Positions 53,325 through 63,160 are shown, counted from the first letter of the stretch. The stretch is DNA of 64,000 bases from Mahella australiensis 50-1 BON (GCF_000213255.1 NC_015520.1:764001-828000); one strand, 5' to 3'. The notes: generated by a model not told the origin, from the sequence alone. Numbers and translations: made by a program.

Positions 53325-54233
53325 ATGATACAGAAACGCAGAGTAGATCGTATAGCTCGAAAAGAAGCTGTAAACGGGTATGTTTTTGCGTTACCATGGC
53401 TTTTGGGTTTCTTTATTTTTATGGCATGGCCTATAGTAGACTCTTTTTATTTAAGTTTTACATCTTATAATATGCTTCAGCCTCCGAAATGGATAGGGTT
53501 TTTGAATTATAAGATACTATTTACTCAAGATAAATTGTTTCCGATAAGTCTTTATAACACATTGTATTATGTGGTATTCAGTCTTCCAATAAGCATAATA
53601 CTCGGTATATTTATAGCGGTGTTGATGAATCAAAAAGTGCCTGGTATAAAGATATTCAGGACGATATACTATTTGCCGAATGTTGTTTCTGCGGTTGCGG
53701 TGTCTTTATTATGGCAATGGATCTTTGACCCGAATTTTGGCTTGGTAAATACATTCCTGGCTCAGTTGGGGATAGAAGGCCCCGGATGGTTGATGGATGA
53801 AAGCTGGTCAAAGCCAGCTCTTATTATTATGAGTTTATGGGGTGTAGGTGGGAGTATGATTATTTACCTAGCTGGTTTGCAAGATATTCCCATATCTTTA
53901 TATGAAGCGGCCACCATAGATGGTGCTAATAGTTGGAAGCAATTTTGGAAGATAACACTTCCCATGTTGTCTCCTACTATATTCTTTAACCTTATAACCG
54001 GTATAATAGGAGGATTTCAAGTATTTACACAAGCATATATTATGACCGCAGGAGGGCCGGTAAATTCTACGCTTTTTTATGCTCTTTATCTTTACAGAAA
54101 GGCCTTTCAGGATACCCAAATGGGATATGCTTCTGCGATGGCATGGATATTATTGATTATTACTCTGCTTTTAACGATTTTGGTATTCAAAACAAGTAAC
54201 AAATGGGTTTATTATGAAAACGGAGAACAATAA
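53325..54233 (+). CDS. ABC sugar transporter permease (MalF/UgpA type)
   Basis: 302 residues, six membrane segments, EAA loop LYEAATIDGANSWKQFWKIT. SD GGGAGG precedes ATG 53325. It pairs with the permease at 56018, although an unrelated gene sits between them. No ATPase gene is present in the locus. Confidence 0.9.
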   Translation: MIQKRRVDRIARKEAVNGYVFALPWLLGFFIFMAWPIVDSFYLSFTSYNMLQPPKWIGFLNYKILFTQDKLFPISLYNTLYYVVFSLPISIILGIFIAVLMNQKVPGIKIFRTIYYLPNVVSAVAVSLLWQWIFDPNFGLVNTFLAQLGIEGPGWLMDESWSKPALIIMSLWGVGGSMIIYLAGLQDIPISLYEAATIDGANSWKQFWKITLPMLSPTIFFNLITGIIGGFQVFTQAYIMTAGGPVNSTLFYALYLYRKAFQDTQMGYASAMAWILLIITLLLTILVFKTSNKWVYYENGEQ

Positions 54234-54255
54234 TTTGTGCGAAAGGAAGTTTGAC

Positions 54256-55956
54256 ATGTACTTAAAAACGAAAAATGATATAAAAACGGGAGAGGTTATA
54301 ACACCAAAAGTTATTGCCAGTCATACACTTTCTGGATTTAAAGCGGCAAATTTGTGCAATGGTTTTGGCATTAGTAAAACGAGCCAAGGGCTCGATGTCC
54401 ATGATAACCATCCCAAAGGTGCTACCATGTGGTGTGCACAACCGGGCGATGATGATGAGTTATGGATTCAATTTGATTTTGAAAGGGTATATCCTATAGG
54501 AGAGATGGATGTATGGAATTATAATCGGTACGATCCCTCCACTCCTAACATATCGTACACTAACCAAGGTTTAAAAAATATACGTATATTCCATTCTATC
54601 GATAAATTGAATTGGATCGAACTTAAAGGGCCGGGTTATCCATATCAATTAGCTAAAGCTGGTGGAGTTAATCAGTGCGCAGCTACCAATTTGAATGATG
54701 GCAACAATACTCCTATCGATTTTGATGGAGTTAGCGCTCGATATATTAAAATATGCATTAATTCGTGTCCCAATGACGGAAATTGGGGAGGCATAAATGG
54801 GAATGAATGCATATTTGGCTTGAGCGAGATACAATTCCATTTGGGTAAAGGTATAGCAGTAGACACTGCCGATGAATGGACTAATTTATTTAAGCGACAG
54901 TCGGGTTGGGTAGGAGCTGATGCAAGTTATTCAGTACCATGTTCGGGTATAGATAAACCGGGAAGTGGTGCCCAAAGCAATACAATATTCTTATTTGGAG
55001 ATACGTTTATAGGTGAAATTGATCATATGACCGCTAGAAGATCAGATGATACTATAATGCTTAATAATACTATCGGCATATTAAGGGGAAATAGACCAGA
55101 CAGGCGTAACATGAATTTTATTTGGGGGGAAAATGGCAGTTCAAATCTTAATTCAGTATTTATACCTGAAGGAAATGATGGTTATTATTATTGGCCCCAA
55201 GATGGAGTGTGTATTGATAATAACTTATATGTATTTGCGTTGAAAGCAAGGCAAGATTTAACAGGCCCGGAAGGCTTTCAATTTGCTGTGGATGCCGTAG
55301 ACCTTGTATCAATTCCGTTAGGTATTAATGGCCCTGTATTTGAAAAGCAAAAGCACATGCAAACACCTTTACATTTTTCAACTAAAGAATCGGGCGAGAT
55401 ATTCTTCGGCGGTTCGATTATGCTTAATACATCTGAAGCTGGAGCACCAGATCCAGATGGATATGCATATATTTATGGTTGGCGCAACAACCCAGTTGGG
55501 AGGGAACTATTGGTTGCAAGAATCATTCCGGAAAATATAGAAAATTTTGAAAAATGGAGATTCTGGGATGGTATGTCGTGGTCTGACAATATAGCTGATT
55601 GTAAAGCTGTGTTTAATGGTGTTTCATGTGAGTTCAGCGTGACTCCTGTATATGGTGGGATGTTTGAAAATAAATTTGTTTTAGTATGTCAAAAAGACGG
55701 AATAGGACAAACCGTGGCTTATAGCGCAGGGCAGACTCCGGTAGGCCCGTTTGAAAAGGCTGTACCTATATATTATTGTCCTGAGCCGGATAGCGGCGAG
55801 AGCATATATGTATATAATGCAAAAGCCCATCCCCATCTATCCCAAAAAGGAGAATTATTAGTAAGCTATAATGTAAATAGCACAAGCATGGAAGCTCATA
55901 TGAATAATGGATATATTTATAGGACTAGATGGATACGCTTATATAGCATTAAATAG
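54256..55956 (+). CDS. Discoidin-like plus DUF4185-type beta-propeller protein
   Basis: About 566 residues from ATG 54256 behind GAAAGGAAG; a longer frame overlaps the permease. Residues 1-200 look like an F5/8C discoidin module (DDELWIQFDFERVYPIGEMD, ARYIKICINSC). The rest fits a DUF4185-like five-bladed propeller with FLFGDTFIGEID, RRSDDTIMLNNTIG and FGGSIMLN. There is no signal peptide, so it is cytoplasmic. Relatives are sometimes annotated as glycan-active, but no catalytic residues can be named. It lies between the two permease genes of the importer. Confidence 0.65.
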   Translation: MYLKTKNDIKTGEVITPKVIASHTLSGFKAANLCNGFGISKTSQGLDVHDNHPKGATMWCAQPGDDDELWIQFDFERVYPIGEMDVWNYNRYDPSTPNISYTNQGLKNIRIFHSIDKLNWIELKGPGYPYQLAKAGGVNQCAATNLNDGNNTPIDFDGVSARYIKICINSCPNDGNWGGINGNECIFGLSEIQFHLGKGIAVDTADEWTNLFKRQSGWVGADASYSVPCSGIDKPGSGAQSNTIFLFGDTFIGEIDHMTARRSDDTIMLNNTIGILRGNRPDRRNMNFIWGENGSSNLNSVFIPEGNDGYYYWPQDGVCIDNNLYVFALKARQDLTGPEGFQFAVDAVDLVSIPLGINGPVFEKQKHMQTPLHFSTKESGEIFFGGSIMLNTSEAGAPDPDGYAYIYGWRNNPVGRELLVARIIPENIENFEKWRFWDGMSWSDNIADCKAVFNGVSCEFSVTPVYGGMFENKFVLVCQKDGIGQTVAYSAGQTPVGPFEKAVPIYYCPEPDSGESIYVYNAKAHPHLSQKGELLVSYNVNSTSMEAHMNNGYIYRTRWIRLYSIK

Positions 55957-56017
55957 CGAGTAGCTTAAAACAGGGTGATAAAATGAGGAAATGGTTTAAT
56001 TTATTGGAGGATTTCAA

Positions 56018-56914
56018 ATGAGTAATTATGGAGAAGTTAACGCTGCAAAAGGCATATCATCTGTGATTAAGAGCAAGCAGAATAAACAGTTTAAGCTTTT
56101 GATAAAGGACCTACTTATATATTTATTACTTATAATAGGTAGTGTATTATTTATTACGCCTTTTTTGTGGATGCTGTCAACATCATTGAAAGGGGAAGCG
56201 GGATTATTTGATATACCTCCTCAATGGATACCTAATCCGATAAAATGGGGAAATTATCCTGAGGCTTTACAATCGATTCCGTTTTTAAAATATACTATGA
56301 ATACTGTTTTTATTACCGTGGTTGCAATGGCAGGTGCTATTGTATCATCTTCATTAGTGGCATATAGTTTTGCTCGACTTAAATGGCCGGGGCGGGATAT
56401 ATGGTTCATCATCCTATTAGCTACAATGATGTTGCCGGGGCAGGTTACTATGATTCCGGTGTTTGTAATGTATAAAAATCTTGGATGGATAAATACTTAC
56501 GCCCCATTAACAGTACCTTACTTTTTCGGCAGTGCATTTTATATATTTTTATTAAGGCAGTTTTTCCGAACTATTCCTATGGAACTGTCGGATTCAGCTA
56601 AAATAGATGGCTGCTCAGAATTTAGAATATACTGGAAAATCATTTTGCCGCTTTCTAAGCCCGCTCTTGCTACTGTGGCTATTTTTACTTTTATGGGCGT
56701 GTGGAACGATTTTGTAGGACCGTTGATTTACCTTAATGATACGGATAAGTTTACTCTAGCGCTTGGTCTAAGATCTTTTCAGATGCAATATGGTACACGA
56801 TGGAACTTGATGATGGCAGCAGCTATCGTAGCGGCATTACCTACACTAATAATTTTCTTCTTGTGTCAGAAGTATTTTATAGAAGGTATTACTCTAACGG
56901 GAATCAAAGCGTAA
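56018..56914 (+). CDS. ABC sugar transporter permease (MalG/UgpE type)
   Basis: 298 residues, six membrane segments, EAA loop ELSDSAKIDGCSEFRIYWKI (Ser instead of the usual Glu/Ala) and the family end YFIEGITLTGIKA. TTGGAGG precedes ATG 56018. It completes the importer with the permease at 53325. Confidence 0.9.
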   Translation: MSNYGEVNAAKGISSVIKSKQNKQFKLLIKDLLIYLLLIIGSVLFITPFLWMLSTSLKGEAGLFDIPPQWIPNPIKWGNYPEALQSIPFLKYTMNTVFITVVAMAGAIVSSSLVAYSFARLKWPGRDIWFIILLATMMLPGQVTMIPVFVMYKNLGWINTYAPLTVPYFFGSAFYIFLLRQFFRTIPMELSDSAKIDGCSEFRIYWKIILPLSKPALATVAIFTFMGVWNDFVGPLIYLNDTDKFTLALGLRSFQMQYGTRWNLMMAAAIVAALPTLIIFFLCQKYFIEGITLTGIKA

Positions 56915-56959
56915 ATGATATAGAAGTCTAAACTACTACTTGGCCATACACTATGTAAG

Positions 56960-56990
56960 CGGCTTAAACGTATGTGTTTAAGCCGTTTTT
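56960..56990. terminator. Terminator of the second ABC operon
   Basis: GGCTTAAAC (56961-56969) pairs with GTTTAAGCC (56976-56984), followed by a T-run on the plus strand. It lies between convergent genes. Confidence 0.8.
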
Positions 56991-56996
56991 ATATGT

Positions 56997-57287
56997 TCAG
57001 TCTCGATATCCACAATGCGGGCAAGAAGAGAAATCAACGTCATACTCATAGCCACATCTCGGACATGTCTTCTTTTCCTTAGGATATTTCTCGTGTTTTT
57101 CACTTGCTAGCATATATATAATAGTATCTTGTTTATCGAGAATTTTCGCTAATGCGAATGGTATTATGGCTAATAAAATACCATTGGCAACGGATATAAC
57201 AAATCCACCAAATGAACCTGTTGTAAATCCTGTTACAAGATTGATTATAAAAATTATTGCACCGATTATATAGAGCAATGTATTCAT
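56997..57287 (-). CDS. Small membrane protein with C-terminal zinc ribbon
   Basis: About 96 residues. Two membrane segments (TLLYIIGAIIFIINLVTGF and FVISVANGILLAIIPFALA) are followed by a zinc ribbon CPRCGYEYD ... CPHCGYRD at the C-terminus. ATG 57287 has GGAGAA upstream on the minus strand. Function unknown. Confidence 0.7.
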   Translation of the reverse strand: MNTLLYIIGAIIFIINLVTGFTTGSFGGFVISVANGILLAIIPFALAKILDKQDTIIYMLASEKHEKYPKEKKTCPRCGYEYDVDFSSCPHCGYRD

Positions 57288-57401
57288 TTTCAATTTTCTC
57301 CTTCTTTACAAATCGTTTGTTGATAGTATATCATAATATTGATTTTACGGACAACGGTATTTTCACTTTCATGTTTATATAACTTTGAGTAATAATTTGT
57401 C

Positions 57402-57435
57402 CCTCTCGTTAATAAGTTATATTAACGAGAGGAGG
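57402..57435 (+). promoter_or_regulatory. Hairpin overlapping the spoIIIAA Shine-Dalgarno
   Basis: A 12-bp perfect stem (57402-57413 with 57421-57432), 7-nt loop. The right arm includes the first half of the SD AGGAGG (57430-57435), so folding would limit ribosome access. Confidence 0.6.
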
Positions 57436-57443
57436 ACATGCTT

Positions 57444-58442
57444 ATGATTATAGAGAATGAGATAAACAAAAGGTACGGATGGAAAGAATCGCTCTTGGAT
57501 TTTATGCCCATGAATATAAGGGCTATGTTGAACAAAATTCCATCGGAATTATCCAATAAGATGGAAGAAATCCGTATGCGCGTCAACAAACCACTAATGC
57601 TCATATCAGCAAATCGCGATTATATGTTAGACGAAGCCGGCCATATATGTAGCGATCCAAAACAGGCCTATAAGGTGAACAAATTGGATATAGACAAGAC
57701 ATTGCAATTCATGTCGGAGTATTCCCTGTATGCTATAGAAGAAGAACTGAGGAACGGGTATATCACGCTGGCCGGAGGATACAGAGTGGGTGTGGTTGGA
57801 AAGGCAGTGATGGCAGGCTCGGCTATCAGAACTATAAAATACATATCTGGGTTGAATGTAAGGATTGGTAGAGAATTAATAGGTGTAGCCGACAGGGTGA
57901 TGCGGTTTATTATAGACAGCGATGCAAAGCCGTTGCATACGCTGGTAGTATCGCCGCCGCAGTGCGGAAAGACAACATTGTTGCGCGATATAGCCAGACA
58001 ATTAAGCGATGGATGCAGCGCTTGTATCCCCAGGAAGGTGGTAATAGTGGATGAACGTTCTGAACTGGCCGGCAGTTATATGGGCATAGCACAAAACGAC
58101 GTGGGCATAAGGACTGATGTTTTGGACGCTTGTCCAAAAGCCGCAGGCATAATGATGGCCATAAGGGCCATGTCACCGGATGTGATAGTGACCGATGAGA
58201 TCGGCCGTCAGGAGGACGTGTATGCTATAGAGGAGGCCTTGAACTCCGGTATCATCGTAGTGGCTTCAGCTCACGGCAAAGATATAAGCGACATATCCAA
58301 CCGCCCCATACTCAAGCAATTGATGGATAAGAGGATATTTCAACGCTATGTTATATTGGGAAGGAGCCTGGGTACAGGCACCGTCGAAAGTATATACGAC
58401 GGATATAATAGCAACGCATTGCTGACGAAACCAATGAGGTGA
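57444..58442 (+). CDS. spoIIIAA: Stage III sporulation protein AA (ATPase)
   Basis: About 332 residues with Walker A SPPQCGKTTLLRDI and Walker B-like VIVDERSELAG, plus PDVIVTDEIG. It is the secretion-ATPase-like subunit of the SpoIIIA-SpoIIQ channel between mother cell and forespore. ATG 57444 has ideal SD spacing; ATG 57438 is too close. First gene of the complete AA-AH operon. Confidence 0.95.
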   Translation: MIIENEINKRYGWKESLLDFMPMNIRAMLNKIPSELSNKMEEIRMRVNKPLMLISANRDYMLDEAGHICSDPKQAYKVNKLDIDKTLQFMSEYSLYAIEEELRNGYITLAGGYRVGVVGKAVMAGSAIRTIKYISGLNVRIGRELIGVADRVMRFIIDSDAKPLHTLVVSPPQCGKTTLLRDIARQLSDGCSACIPRKVVIVDERSELAGSYMGIAQNDVGIRTDVLDACPKAAGIMMAIRAMSPDVIVTDEIGRQEDVYAIEEALNSGIIVVASAHGKDISDISNRPILKQLMDKRIFQRYVILGRSLGTGTVESIYDGYNSNALLTKPMR

Positions 58443-58446
58443 TAAT

Positions 58447-58968
58447 ATGATGCTCAAGCTTATACTATCAGCTGTCATAGTGATAGCGTCAGCTATGATA
58501 GGCAATATATACTCTATGAAATATGCTATTCGTGTGACGCAATTGAGGCGGCTGCAAACCGCTCTTCAAATGCTAGAAACCGAGGTAATATATAGATATT
58601 CACCTTTGCCGGAGGCTTTTAAGAGTGTAGCGTTATCTATGAAAGGTGAAATACAGTGCATAATGGAGGATACCGCCTCTATGTTGGCCGACCGCAAGGG
58701 TTATACTATAGACCACGTATGGGAAACGGCTCTGAAACATTATGCCAAGTCCATGGCGTTGACCAGCGATGATATAGGCATATTGCTTAATTTGGGCAAG
58801 ACACTGGGTTCTTCCGATGCGGATAATCAGATTAAATATTTCGAGCTCATATTGAATCAGCTCAGGCAGCAGGAAAAATATGCCGAAGCTGAAAAAGCGA
58901 AAAACCAAAAACTATACAATAATCTTGGTATATTGGGTGGATTGGGTATAGCTATATTGATATTATAA
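58447..58968 (+). CDS. spoIIIAB: Stage III sporulation protein AB
   Basis: 173 residues with membrane segments at both ends (LILSAVIVIASAMIGNIY; LGILGGLGIAILIL) and a helical middle, resembling type II secretion F proteins. Starts four bases after spoIIIAA behind GAGGTGA. Confidence 0.93.
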   Translation: MMLKLILSAVIVIASAMIGNIYSMKYAIRVTQLRRLQTALQMLETEVIYRYSPLPEAFKSVALSMKGEIQCIMEDTASMLADRKGYTIDHVWETALKHYAKSMALTSDDIGILLNLGKTLGSSDADNQIKYFELILNQLRQQEKYAEAEKAKNQKLYNNLGILGGLGIAILIL

Positions 58969-58979
58969 CGGAGGAAAAA

Positions 58980-59183
58980 ATGAGCGTAAATATAGATCTC
59001 ATATTTAAGATAGCCACCATAGGTATTCTGGTAGCAATATTGAATCGGGTATTGGTACAATCGGGCAGAGAAGAGATAGCCATGATGACCACGTTAGCGG
59101 GGCTTGTAATAGTTTTACTTATGGTTATAGATTTGATAAACCAGCTTTTTCAAACCATCAAATCCATATTTCAGTTGTATTAG
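58980..59183 (+). CDS. spoIIIAC: Stage III sporulation protein AC
   Basis: 67 residues, two membrane segments (FKIATIGILVAILNRVL; LAGLVIVLLMVIDLINQLF). Size and operon position fit SpoIIIAC. SD CGGAGG. Confidence 0.93.
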   Translation: MSVNIDLIFKIATIGILVAILNRVLVQSGREEIAMMTTLAGLVIVLLMVIDLINQLFQTIKSIFQLY

Positions 59184-59198
59184 CGGTGAATAGGGCTT

Positions 59199-59585
59199 AT
59201 GGATATCGTTCAAATAGTGTCGATAGGGTTGGTAGCAGCTATATTGGCTATTACTTTGCGCCAGCAGCGCCCGGAGATGGCTCTAATAATAAGCATTGCC
59301 GCGGGTTTGGTAATTTTCTTTATGATAGCCGGAAAGCTGTCTGTAGCCATACAGGCTTTGAATGAGATCATGCGGAAAGCTCAGTTGAATAATATATACT
59401 TTACTACGGTGCTGAAGATCATCGGCATAGCGTATATAACCGAATTCGGCTCGCAAATATGCAAGGATGCCGGCGAGGGGTCCATCGCATCCAAGATAGA
59501 ACTGGCCGGCAAGGTGCTTATAATGATCCTTGCTTTACCAATTGTATTAGCGGTATTTGATCTGATAAGCAGCGTGATGCAGTGA
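59199..59585 (+). CDS. spoIIIAD: Stage III sporulation protein AD
   Basis: 128 residues, three to four membrane segments, with the family feature YITEFGSQICKDAGEGSIA. Its stop overlaps the start of spoIIIAE (TGATG). Confidence 0.94.
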   Translation: MDIVQIVSIGLVAAILAITLRQQRPEMALIISIAAGLVIFFMIAGKLSVAIQALNEIMRKAQLNNIYFTTVLKIIGIAYITEFGSQICKDAGEGSIASKIELAGKVLIMILALPIVLAVFDLISSVMQ

Positions 59586-60778
59586 TGAAAGGGTATCTTG
59601 ATATGAGTAGATTGATGCTCATAATGTATATAAGCATAATAATCGTATCGTATATGTTGATTCCTGTTGCCTATGCTGCTCCTGATGAGGAAGGAGCAAT
59701 GCCAGATGATGATTTAATACAACAGCAACTCGACAATTTGGACATTTCGGAAATAGCCAAATTTTATGAGAATTTTGTGAGCGAAGATTATCCAGATATC
59801 GGCGCATTGCTGAAGGACATGCTGAGAGGGCGTATACCGTTCGATGTATGGCAGATCATAAAAAACCTTGTTAGCGGTTTATTTAAGGAAGTGTGGCAGA
59901 ATATAGGACTTATATCTAATGTGCTGATCATCGCTATAGCAGCCGGTATACTCAATCAGCTTCAGAGCTCTTTTGATAGCAAATCGGCTGGTGAAATGGC
60001 CTTTTATGCCTGTTATATATTGATAATAATGGTGGTTATACAAAGCTTCAATCAAATGATGAGTTATGGGCAAGAGGCCTTGTCCAATATGGTTTTGTTT
60101 ATGCAGGTATTTGCGCCGACTATGTATACATTACTAATGGCATCAGGAGCCGTGAGCAGCTCAGTCATGTTTCAGCCGTTGATGGCGTTGCTGGTGGGTA
60201 TGGTGGGTACTTTTGTAAAGGATGTGGTGCTACCGCTGCTGTTTTTATCAGCTATACTCACTCTGGTAAACCATATATCGGACAAGGCCCCGCTGGGCAA
60301 ATTGGCGGATTTATTGAAGAATATATGCTCATGGGCGCTTAAACTGACTTTTATTATATTTTCAGCTGTCGTCATAATTCAAGGCATAACGGCGGGCAGT
60401 TTTGACAGCGTCTCCTTTAGGACGGCCAAATTTGCCGTAGACAATTTTGTACCGGTAGTAGGCCGAGCTCTTTCAGATTCAATGGCTACCGTGGTCAGCT
60501 ATAGCGCATTGATTAAAAGTGCCATAGGTGTGATAGGGCTTATTATCCTTGCATCCATATGCTTGTTTCCAGCTATAAAGATCGCAGCCGTAGCACTTGT
60601 TTATAAATTTGCGGCCGCTCTTATTGAGCCTATCGCGCAACCGCGCATATGTCAATGCCTCAATAGCATAGGCGATATACTGATAATGTTGTTTACGCTG
60701 GTATTTTCGGTGGCAGTGATATTTTTTATAGCTATAGCAATGCTTATAGGTATAAACAGCCCACAGGCTATACTATAG
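59585..60778 (+). CDS. spoIIIAE: Stage III sporulation protein AE
   Basis: 397 residues: an N-terminal signal-like segment ending VAYAAPDE, an acidic region, then several membrane segments (LISNVLIIAIAAGILNQLQ and following). Length and position fit SpoIIIAE, a multi-pass channel component. Confidence 0.94.
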   Translation: MKGYLDMSRLMLIMYISIIIVSYMLIPVAYAAPDEEGAMPDDDLIQQQLDNLDISEIAKFYENFVSEDYPDIGALLKDMLRGRIPFDVWQIIKNLVSGLFKEVWQNIGLISNVLIIAIAAGILNQLQSSFDSKSAGEMAFYACYILIIMVVIQSFNQMMSYGQEALSNMVLFMQVFAPTMYTLLMASGAVSSSVMFQPLMALLVGMVGTFVKDVVLPLLFLSAILTLVNHISDKAPLGKLADLLKNICSWALKLTFIIFSAVVIIQGITAGSFDSVSFRTAKFAVDNFVPVVGRALSDSMATVVSYSALIKSAIGVIGLIILASICLFPAIKIAAVALVYKFAAALIEPIAQPRICQCLNSIGDILIMLFTLVFSVAVIFFIAIAMLIGINSPQAIL

Positions 60779-60791
60779 GAGGGTATAAGTA

Positions 60792-61403
60792 GTGGTTATT
60801 CAGTGGTTGAAATCATGGATAAGCGCTATAGTTTCTATAGTGCTCATAACTACCTTCATGGAAATAGTATTACCGGACAGCCAAGTCCGGAAATATATAC
60901 AGTTCATTATAGGCATTGTAATAATGCTGACCATACTATCGCCGATTATAAAGCTTTTAGGACATGGCGATGAGCTGGTAAACAACATAAACAATATGAG
61001 TTTCGATATGCAGCGTGCCGATTTAAAACAATCTCAACAGCTAGTAAAGGAGCAGCAGTCAAAGTCGGCCGTAGAGCTTTATAAAAAACGCTTGCAACAG
61101 GGCATAAAGCAGCAGGTCGATGCTTTAGGATATGGAGAAGCAGCAAGGGTAGATATAGCGATAGATGAGGATGAAGATAGCGAAACATTTGGCAGTATCC
61201 AATCTATGCATATATATGTAAAGCAAAAGAAAGGCGGCATTGAACCTGTAGAGCCGGTGAATATAGATATATCCGGTAAACGTGAAGAAACGGTGCAAGT
61301 CGTTTCACTGCCATATGCTCAGAACATAAAAACGACTCTTGCAACCTACTATCAGATTTCGCCGGATGACATCGCTGTATCAGCTATCAGTGATTTGCCT
61401 TAG
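60792..61403 (+). CDS. spoIIIAF: Stage III sporulation protein AF
   Basis: 203 residues, start GTG behind AGGAGGGTA. Two N-terminal membrane segments (WISAIVSIVLITTFMEIVL; FIIGIVIMLTILSPIIKLL) precede a soluble ring-building-motif-like domain. Confidence 0.93.
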   Translation: MVIQWLKSWISAIVSIVLITTFMEIVLPDSQVRKYIQFIIGIVIMLTILSPIIKLLGHGDELVNNINNMSFDMQRADLKQSQQLVKEQQSKSAVELYKKRLQQGIKQQVDALGYGEAARVDIAIDEDEDSETFGSIQSMHIYVKQKKGGIEPVEPVNIDISGKREETVQVVSLPYAQNIKTTLATYYQISPDDIAVSAISDLP

Positions 61404-61421
61404 AAACGAGGAAACGGTATT

Positions 61422-62021
61422 ATGGACATTTTTTCTAAAGCTAAAGAATACTATAGTCGCATAAAGAATATAAAGAATATAGAAATATGGTTGACTGTAT
61501 TGATTATGGCCGTTGTGATAAGTTTAGCCGTGTCGGAATTCTCAAAGCCACCTGCTGATGCTGGTTTGCCTAATGATACCGAAAATGATATGCCGTCGGC
61601 AACGATAAGTCCTGATGATGGCGAAGCTCTAGAGACAAAGCTGGCCGATATATTGTCCAAGGTTGACGGGGTGGGATCGGTATCGGTCATGATAACCTTT
61701 GAGTCAGAGGGCGAGAAAGTACCGGCGACGGATGTGCAGCGCAGTACAAAAACGACTGAGGAGAAAGATAATCAAGGGGGTGATCGTACTATTATAGAAG
61801 AAACCGATGATTCCAAACACGTAATATTAAATCAACAAGGGGCCAGCCAACCGATGATTATAAAAGAATTGGCTCCAAAGATACGGGGGGTTATAGTAGT
61901 GGCAGAAGGTGCTGAGGATGTGGCTGTGCAAGCTGATGTATCCCATGCGGTACAAACCGTGTTGGACGTACCTGCACATAAAGTAACAGTATTTGCTATG
62001 AAAAAACAGAATAAAGATTGA
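61422..62021 (+). CDS. spoIIIAG: Stage III sporulation protein AG
   Basis: 199 residues. One membrane segment (WLTVLIMAVVISLAVSEF) and a ring-building-motif domain (LADILSKVDGVGSVSVMITF ... IRGVVVVAEGAEDVAV-like). It forms the large ring of the feeding channel. Confidence 0.93.
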   Translation: MDIFSKAKEYYSRIKNIKNIEIWLTVLIMAVVISLAVSEFSKPPADAGLPNDTENDMPSATISPDDGEALETKLADILSKVDGVGSVSVMITFESEGEKVPATDVQRSTKTTEEKDNQGGDRTIIEETDDSKHVILNQQGASQPMIIKELAPKIRGVIVVAEGAEDVAVQADVSHAVQTVLDVPAHKVTVFAMKKQNKD

Positions 62022-62037
62022 ATTGGAGTGAGTTTTA

Positions 62038-62667
62038 ATGGTAATATTGAGGAGAAGGACTATTGTTATAGTGTCGCTGGTGGCTTTGCTATTCCTAACC
62101 GGTTATCTGAATTATTATTATGACCAGCAATTGAATAATAGGGGTGTGGTGCAGACGAATGGCAGCGATAAAGCGGACGATGCAAAACCTGCTGATACAG
62201 ACAAGGATATTCAACCGCCATCTACATCTCCAAAAAGCAACGATATAGAGGTTGAAGACGTGCCGACATCTGCTTCGTCGCTGGAGCAACAAGCTATGAC
62301 TTCGAGCACCTCGGCGGCCACATTCTTTATCGAGTACCGATTAGAACGAGAGAAGGTAAGGAGTCAGGAGATAGATACGCTAAAAGAGATACTCACCAAT
62401 GCCGATATGGATAAGGAATCGAAGGCTGAGGCCGAACAGACGCTGTCTGAGCTTATAAAAACCAATGAAACGGAAATGGCTATAGAAAACTTGCTAAAAG
62501 CCAAGGGATTTAAAGATGCTTTAGCTTTTGTTCATGAAGATTCCACCAATATTATAGTATCGGCACCCAGTAAGTTAACACCTGCTGATGTTGCTAAGAT
62601 ACAGGATGTAGTCATGCAAAGGACAAATCAGCCTGCTGAAAAAATTAAAATTATAGAGCGAAAATAA
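62038..62667 (+). CDS. spoIIIAH: Stage III sporulation protein AH
   Basis: 209 residues. One membrane segment (TIVIVSLVALLFLTGYLNYYY), a low-complexity linker and a C-terminal YscJ/FliF-like domain (EYRLEREKVRSQEIDTLKEI ... LAFVHEDSTNIIVSAP). It binds SpoIIQ across the septum. Confidence 0.93.
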   Translation: MVILRRRTIVIVSLVALLFLTGYLNYYYDQQLNNRGVVQTNGSDKADDAKPADTDKDIQPPSTSPKSNDIEVEDVPTSASSLEQQAMTSSTSAATFFIEYRLEREKVRSQEIDTLKEILTNADMDKESKAEAEQTLSELIKTNETEMAIENLLKAKGFKDALAFVHEDSTNIIVSAPSKLTPADVAKIQDVVMQRTNQPAEKIKIIERK

Positions 62668-62678
62668 TTTTAATGAGG

Positions 62679-62707
62679 TTGTAAAGCGCCGAATTATCTG
62701 GTACAAT
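62679..62707 (+). promoter_or_regulatory. Promoter of the Asp23 gene
   Basis: -35 TTGTAA (62679-62684), 17-bp spacer, -10 TACAAT (62702-62707). Confidence 0.7.
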
Positions 62708-62735
62708 ATAGACAAAAGCGATTGGAGGGATCGAT

Positions 62736-63149
62736 ATGGCTGATGTAGATAATGAGAAGATGCAAGGTAATGATGTCCAGACAGCAGGCAATATTCGTAT
62801 TGCAGACGAAGTAGTTGCTGCTATAGCTGGCGTGGCCGCTGCCAAGGTGGAGAAGGTTACCGATATGAGCGGAGGTTTAGCCAGCGATATAGCGGGCATA
62901 CTTGGCAGAAAGAATCCTGCTAAAGGCGTGAAGGTTCAGGTCGGTGATAAAGAAACTAGCATAGATATAGCTATAATTGTCGATTATGGGGCAAGAATAC
63001 CGGATGTGGCATGGAAGATCCAAGAGAACGTCAAAAGTGCTGTAGAGTATATGACAGGATTGAAGGTAACGGCTGTAAATGTGCATGTGCAAGGCGTTAA
63101 TTTCCCCAAACCAGAGGAAACGGGTTCTTCTGAAGAAGCTGAAGAATAA
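62736..63149 (+). CDS. Asp23/Gls24 family envelope stress protein
   Basis: 137 residues with the family core IRIADEVVAAIAGVAAAKVEKV (in part) and DIAIIVDYGARIPDVAWKIQ. It is anchored at the membrane by AmaP, encoded next. Own promoter and a terminator after it. Confidence 0.92.
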   Translation: MADVDNEKMQGNDVQTAGNIRIADEVVAAIAGVAAAKVEKVTDMSGGLASDIAGILGRKNPAKGVKVQVGDKETSIDIAIIVDYGARIPDVAWKIQENVKSAVEYMTGLKVTAVNVHVQGVNFPKPEETGSSEEAEE

Positions 63150-63160
63150 TAACCATAACT

